From assembly GCA_029219885.1 (NCBI GenBank), contig JAQXUH010000020.1, forward strand, positions 1-32,275: a stretch of DNA of 32,275 nt, written 5' to 3'. Numbering within the stretch: position 1 is the stretch's first letter; each line of letters starts with the position of its first letter. This DNA comes from Eubacteriales bacterium. Its GTDB lineage: Bacteria > Bacillota > Clostridia > Oscillospirales > Acutalibacteraceae. Shown here piece by piece: positions 27,972-32,275 of the stretch. The notes beneath the pieces were generated by a model that saw only the letters and a program-made list of their open reading frames with translations, did no database searches and was not told the origin of the DNA. A program made the translations under genes and the position numbers.

Positions 27972-29168
27972 TTGTTATTTTATGAAAGGAGTGACAAGAA
28001 AACGGATACGTTAGCAGATGAAAATATTTATGACGTGGAGTTTATGAACCTTGTGGTTGACAAGGCGGATAATCTTAAGGTTGTAGATTCGGACAGCCAT
28101 TTTTCCGAGTTTACGGGAGTGCATCCGTCAAAAATCAAACAGGGAAAGCTTTTTCTCCACGATATTATAAGGCCTGTATACAGGGAAGAAATTATGCAGG
28201 TACTCTGCAAAAAGAATTCGCCCTATGTGTATTTTGACGCAGAATTTAAGGATAAAGACGGAAACGATGTTTTTATGCACTGCACAGGTCAGAACTTTGA
28301 GGACTCCAGCCTTTGCCGTTTAACTCTTGCAGATTTGACAAAATCTAAAGAAAAGCAGGAACAGCTCAGGAACAACGCAAGGCAGATGAATTATCTTATC
28401 GACCTTGTTACGGGAGGAGTTTGTCTTTTTAAGGTAACGGCCGATATGCACATTGAGGTTATTTATCTTAACGCAGCGGCCTGCCGTCTTTTCGGCACTA
28501 CAAAAACTGCCAGCAGGAAGCAGCCTCACCGCTTTGACGAGCTTATTCATCCTGAAGATAAGAGCATAGTTTTTCAGGCTATCGGCAGAGCAATGGCAAC
28601 AGGTGAGGACGTTGACCTTGAAATGAGGACAATTGTACATAAAGGTGAGTACCGCTGGTGCAAGCTCAGTGCCGCAATTCAAAAATATGATGATGACGGC
28701 ACGCCGATTTTCCACGCTATGATTACAGATATTACCCGTATTAAAGTGGCGGAGGAAAAGGCAGACAGAATGAATGATACTCTTGTGGAGATGTTCAAAA
28801 ATCTTCCCGACCCGATTTTCTGCACAGAAACAGAGGATGTATTCAAGCTCCAGATTGTCAGCGAAGAGTTCGTCAAGTTTTTAGGCTACTCCCGTCGTCA
28901 GCTTTTTGAAGATTACGAGGGCAGACTTGACACTTTTGTTCCCGAAAGGGAAAGAAAGTATGTTGAGGCCACTTTCAGGAAGCAGATGAAAGACAGCAAG
29001 GACGTTTCCGTCAGGTATAAAATCAGGACAAAAAGCGGTAAATTCCTTGTGGTTGAGGACACCAGAAAGGTTGTTATCCAGGAGGACGGCACAGGCTCTA
29101 TGGTGGGCAGACTTAAAAATGTGACAAAGAAATACGATACCGAAGCAGATATTCCCGGTATGGTGTGA
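27972..29168 (+). CDS. PAS-domain sensory protein without recognisable output domain (start uncertain)
   Basis: About three PAS-like segments (HFSEFTGVHPSKIKQG; YLNAAACRLFGTT..FDELIHPEDKSIVFQAI..GEYRWCKLSAAIQ; FVKFLGYSRRQLFEDY..VPERERKYVEATF..VRYKIRTKSGKFLVVEDT). Ends with TGA 33 bp before a terminator. Confidence 0.75.
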   Translation: MLFYERSDKKTDTLADENIYDVEFMNLVVDKADNLKVVDSDSHFSEFTGVHPSKIKQGKLFLHDIIRPVYREEIMQVLCKKNSPYVYFDAEFKDKDGNDVFMHCTGQNFEDSSLCRLTLADLTKSKEKQEQLRNNARQMNYLIDLVTGGVCLFKVTADMHIEVIYLNAAACRLFGTTKTASRKQPHRFDELIHPEDKSIVFQAIGRAMATGEDVDLEMRTIVHKGEYRWCKLSAAIQKYDDDGTPIFHAMITDITRIKVAEEKADRMNDTLVEMFKNLPDPIFCTETEDVFKLQIVSEEFVKFLGYSRRQLFEDYEGRLDTFVPERERKYVEATFRKQMKDSKDVSVRYKIRTKSGKFLVVEDTRKVVIQEDGTGSMVGRLKNVTKKYDTEADIPGMV

Positions 29169-29194
29169 TTTTTAAAAAATACATATAAAAAAGT

Positions 29195-29227
29195 AAAAGC
29201 AACAGTTCCGTTGAAACTGTTGCTTTT
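29195..29227. terminator. Bidirectional intrinsic terminator between PAS gene and vanW-like gene
   Basis: aaaagcaacagtt ccgttg aaactgttgctttt, convergent genes. Confidence 0.85.
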
Positions 29228-29243
29228 GTTATTCGCAAAAAAC

Positions 29244-30122
29244 TTAATTCTTTTTAGTTGTATTTTTCTTTTCGGTTTTATCCTTTTCGGTTTTGTCTTT
29301 ATCCTTATCTTTTTTAGTAGTGGTGGTTTTTGCCTTTTGATACTTGCTGTATGTAGTATAGTTTACCTTGCCGTCAACAGACCTGGTAAGGACATAGGAT
29401 TTGCCGTCTTTTTTAATCTTGATTTCCACCTTGCCTTTGGGCTTAATATCTTCCTTAGCAAAAATCTTACAGGTCAGAGTGCCGTCATTGGCAATAACAG
29501 ACATTTTAATATCGCTGTCGGAATTATTTACAAACTGAAAGTCCTGAGAATTCCACTGAACAGTTGCGTCGCCCCCAAGGTCAACATAGCTTATTTCAAG
29601 GGAATGACAGGCTCTCACCTTAATTTCCAAATTGGCTCTGAGTGCCGCCTGAAAAACTGTTGAGCTTACCTGACAGATACCGCCACCGAGACCGTCAACG
29701 AACTCGTCACCTTTAACAACCTTTGCCTCCTCATAGCCTGCAAGGACAGTACGCTTGCCTACCGTTTGATTAAATGAAAAGGTTTCGCCGGCAGGAATGA
29801 CAACGTTGTTCAAATGGTCAACAGCGTTGTGAATATTAGTTGTCCTTGTTGTGTTTGTGGCAAGATAATACGTTGTAAAGCTTGATATTTCGTAGGGATA
29901 ATCGTCGCTTGTATCTTTCTTCAAGGCAGGATAAATTGTGTTAGTCTCCGCCTCTTTAAAGGTTGTGGACAAATCTTCCGTAGTACGCATTGTAGTCGTT
30001 GTGGCTGATACAGTTGTTTCGTCAACTTCCTCGTTGACGCTTTCAGCCGTTCTTTCGCTGCAAGCGGTAAAAGTACAGCAGACAATAATTACCGCCAAAA
30101 TAACAGCAATAAATTTTTTCAC
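29244..30122 (-). CDS. VanW-family lipoprotein
   Basis: GTG start; lipobox TACS; VanW core NVVIPAGETFSFNQTVGKRTVLAGYEEAKVV...GGGICQVSSTVFQAALRANLEIKVRACHSLEISYV; Lys/Thr/Asp-rich C-terminal tail. Confidence 0.9.
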   Translation of the reverse strand: MKKFIAVILAVIIVCCTFTACSERTAESVNEEVDETTVSATTTTMRTTEDLSTTFKEAETNTIYPALKKDTSDDYPYEISSFTTYYLATNTTRTTNIHNAVDHLNNVVIPAGETFSFNQTVGKRTVLAGYEEAKVVKGDEFVDGLGGGICQVSSTVFQAALRANLEIKVRACHSLEISYVDLGGDATVQWNSQDFQFVNNSDSDIKMSVIANDGTLTCKIFAKEDIKPKGKVEIKIKKDGKSYVLTRSVDGKVNYTTYSKYQKAKTTTTKKDKDKDKTEKDKTEKKNTTKKN

Positions 30123-31502
30123 CTATTTATTCTCCTTGTATGGCTTCTTTTCAGTTACCCAATCTTCCTTGTTTTTCTGCTTTGCTCTTGCTACTGATAA
30201 AGCGTTGTCGGGAATATCGTCTGTTATTGTTGAGCCTGCCGCGATATAAGCGTTTTCGCCAACCTTAACAGGTGCAATAAGATTTGTGTTACAGCCGATA
30301 AAAGCTCCGTCCTTAATCTCTGTGCGGTGCTTTTTCTTTCCGTCATAATTGCAGGTAACAGTACCGCAGCCGAAATTAACTCTTTCTCCTACATCGCTGT
30401 CGCCGATATAGGTCAGGTGGGCACTTTTACTGCCTTTGCCGATAACGGAATTTTTCACCTCAACAAAATTGCCGATGTGAACATTTTCTCCGAGAACGGA
30501 ATTGTTCCTGATTTTAACAAAGGGACCTGCGTCTGCTCCGTTTTCTACTTTACTGTCAAGAACCTTGCAGTTGTCAAGAGCAACATTGTCACCGATTTCA
30601 CAGCTGTCAATATATGTGTTAGGACCGATTGTGCAGTCCTTGCCGATAACAGTATCACCGATAATAATTGTGTTGGGAAGAATTACTGTTGAACTGCCGA
30701 TTTTAACATCTTTTCCAATCATTACGCCGTCGGTACAAGGAATATCAACGCCCTCAACCATAAGACGCTCGTTAATATTTCTCCTCATAATCGAGGTTAA
30801 GCCGTTTAACTGCTTTCTGTCGTTTGCACCTAAGATTACCTCGCTGTTTTCAACAACATATGCACCGGCATTCTTTCCTGCGTTAAGAAGTATTTCAAGG
30901 CTGTCGGTAAGGTAATATTCGTTCTGTGCGTTGTTGTTTGTGATTTTTGAAAGAGCGTAGAGCAAATCACCGCCGTTAAACCAATAACATCCGGCATTTG
31001 ACTCGTTAATCTTCTTCTGCTCCTCGTCGGCGTCCTTGTGCTCAATAATTCTTTCAAGCTTGCCGTTTTCGTCACGCTTGATATGACCGATGCCGTTGGT
31101 GTCCTCAACAATAGCACTGATGAGAGTAATGGAGTTGTTATTCTCCTTGTGATAAGCGTAAGCCTTGTTGATAGTTTCAGCGTCCATAAGAGGGCCGTCG
31201 CCGTTTAAAATGAGGATATCGTCCTCTGTGTGCTCCTTGATGAATTCCGTCGCCTGCATTACTGCGTGACCTGTACCAAGCTGCGGCTCCTGAAGAGCTG
31301 TTTTAATGTCGGCAGACAGATGTGCCTCTACCTCGTCGTGGCGGTAGCCTGTAATAACACAGATATCCTCTGCTCCCGCTTCCTTTACAGCGTCAACAAC
31401 ATAATCAATCATAGGCTTGAAAAGAACACAGCACATAACCTTAGGGCAGTCTGCCTTCATTCTTGTTCCTTTTCCCCCTGCAAGAATTATCGCACATTTC
31501 AT
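30123..31502 (-). CDS. glmU: Bifunctional UDP-N-acetylglucosamine pyrophosphorylase / glucosamine-1-phosphate N-acetyltransferase
   Basis: 459 aa; CAIILAGGKGTRMKADCPKVM, hexapeptide-repeat left-handed beta helix (VILPNTIIIGDTVIGKDCTIGPNTYI), CNYDGKKKHRTEIKDGAFIGCNTNLIAPVKVG. Confidence 0.97.
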   Translation of the reverse strand: MKCAIILAGGKGTRMKADCPKVMCCVLFKPMIDYVVDAVKEAGAEDICVITGYRHDEVEAHLSADIKTALQEPQLGTGHAVMQATEFIKEHTEDDILILNGDGPLMDAETINKAYAYHKENNNSITLISAIVEDTNGIGHIKRDENGKLERIIEHKDADEEQKKINESNAGCYWFNGGDLLYALSKITNNNAQNEYYLTDSLEILLNAGKNAGAYVVENSEVILGANDRKQLNGLTSIMRRNINERLMVEGVDIPCTDGVMIGKDVKIGSSTVILPNTIIIGDTVIGKDCTIGPNTYIDSCEIGDNVALDNCKVLDSKVENGADAGPFVKIRNNSVLGENVHIGNFVEVKNSVIGKGSKSAHLTYIGDSDVGERVNFGCGTVTCNYDGKKKHRTEIKDGAFIGCNTNLIAPVKVGENAYIAAGSTITDDIPDNALSVARAKQKNKEDWVTEKKPYKENK

Positions 31503-31542
31503 AGGAATATCCTCCGTAAATTCTGTATTTAATCAAGATTAT

Positions 31543-31571
31543 ATTATAATTGATATTACCCAATTATGCAA
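31543..31571 (-). promoter_or_regulatory. Sigma-A type promoter for glmU-vanW
   Basis: Minus strand TTGCAT - 17 bp - TATAAT. Confidence 0.65.
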
Positions 31572-31629
31572 CAAAAGTTGTGATTTTTCAAGAGGAATAA
31601 TTATAAAGGTAAAAATTTATAAAAAATGT

Positions 31630-31658
31630 TTGTATTTTATTTCATATTATGTTATAAT
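31630..31658 (+). promoter_or_regulatory. Sigma-A type promoter for ppdK
   Basis: TTGTAT (31630-31635) - 17 bp - TATAAT (31653-31658). Confidence 0.65.
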
Positions 31659-31759
31659 GCTATCGCATTATACTATGACGTTGTGCGATTTACTGCGTAA
31701 AACGTCAAATCAAGTATAAAAGTCTAAAAAGATGTTAATTAATTTAGGAGGTATTCTCA

Positions 31760-32275
31760 ATGGCAAAAAAGTATTGCTACCTTTTCTCAGAGGGTAATGC
31801 TAACATGAGAGAGCTTCTCGGCGGTAAGGGTGCTAACCTTGCAGAAATGACCAACATCGGTCTTCCTGTTCCTCAGGGTTTCACCATTACAACAGAGGCT
31901 TGTACACAGTACTACGAGGACGGCCGTGAAATCAACGACGATATTATGGCTGAAATCAACGAGTACATCGTAAAGATGGAAGAAATCACCGGTAAGAAGT
32001 TCGGTGACAAGGAGAACCCACTTCTTGTTTCTGTTCGTTCAGGTGCAAGAGCATCAATGCCTGGTATGATGGATACAATCCTCAACCTCGGTCTTAACGA
32101 AGAGGTTGTTGAGGTTATGGCTGAAAAGTCAGGTAATCCAAGATGGGCTTGGGACTGCTACAGAAGATTCATTCAGATGTATTCTGACGTAGTTATGGAA
32201 GTTGGTAAGAAGTATTTTGAAGAGCTTATCGACAAGATGAAGGCTGAGAAGGGCGTAACTCAGGACGTTGAGCTT
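31760..32275 (+). CDS. ppdK: Pyruvate, phosphate dikinase (5' part, runs off window)
   Basis: RBS taGGAGGtattctcaATG; [48 protein letters not shown]...[26 protein letters not shown]. Confidence 0.96.
   Translation, partial: MAKKYCYLFSEGNANMRELLGGKGANLAEMTNIGLPVPQGFTITTEACTQYYEDGREINDDIMAEINEYIVKMEEITGKKFGDKENPLLVSVRSGARASMPGMMDTILNLGLNEEVVEVMAEKSGNPRWAWDCYRRFIQMYSDVVMEVGKKYFEELIDKMKAEKGVTQDVEL

Noticed and set aside
29211-29663. 150-aa + strand hydrophobic ORF over the vanW-like gene
   Set aside because: Antisense of the Lys-rich VanW tail (AAA/AAG codons read as Phe/Leu on the other strand); starts in the terminator.

Overview
Chromosomal window of a Firmicutes/Clostridia bacterium, probably Ruminococcaceae/Oscillospiraceae-like judging from gene content and TAA-biased stops (taxonomy is inference). 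Most of it is housekeeping. In order: 3' part of a Cthe_2159-like carbohydrate-binding beta-helix protein; a decarboxylating Na+ pump gamma/beta pair (oadG/oadB-like); pcrA/uvrD helicase; a cell-envelope locus (SPSTG sorting-signal surface protein, class B sortase, LCP protein with a His/Ser-rich cytoplasmic tract); split transketolase; GH36 alpha-galactosidase (-); mreB-mreC-mreD-PBP2; mgsA; hisS-aspS-HD hydrolase; then on the minus strand metY, an apgM-like phosphomutase/proposed homoserine kinase and purL; a PAS-only protein; vanW-like and glmU (-); and the 5' end of ppdK. I see no tRNA, rRNA, CRISPR, phage or transposase. The most interesting items are: (1) a sortase/substrate/LCP locus in which the sortase ORF is cut by an in-frame UGA just before a still-encoded canonical class B C-terminus; (2) a 44-aa membrane smORF on the minus strand with a near-perfect RBS that the ORF track misses; (3) a natural 16-His low-complexity tract in the LCP protein; (4) a 75-bp nested-palindrome, MITE/REP-like element between purL and the apgM-like gene; (5) an intrinsic terminator immediately abutting the pcrA ribosome-binding site. 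I did not find a clearly new multi-gene defence or mobile system.
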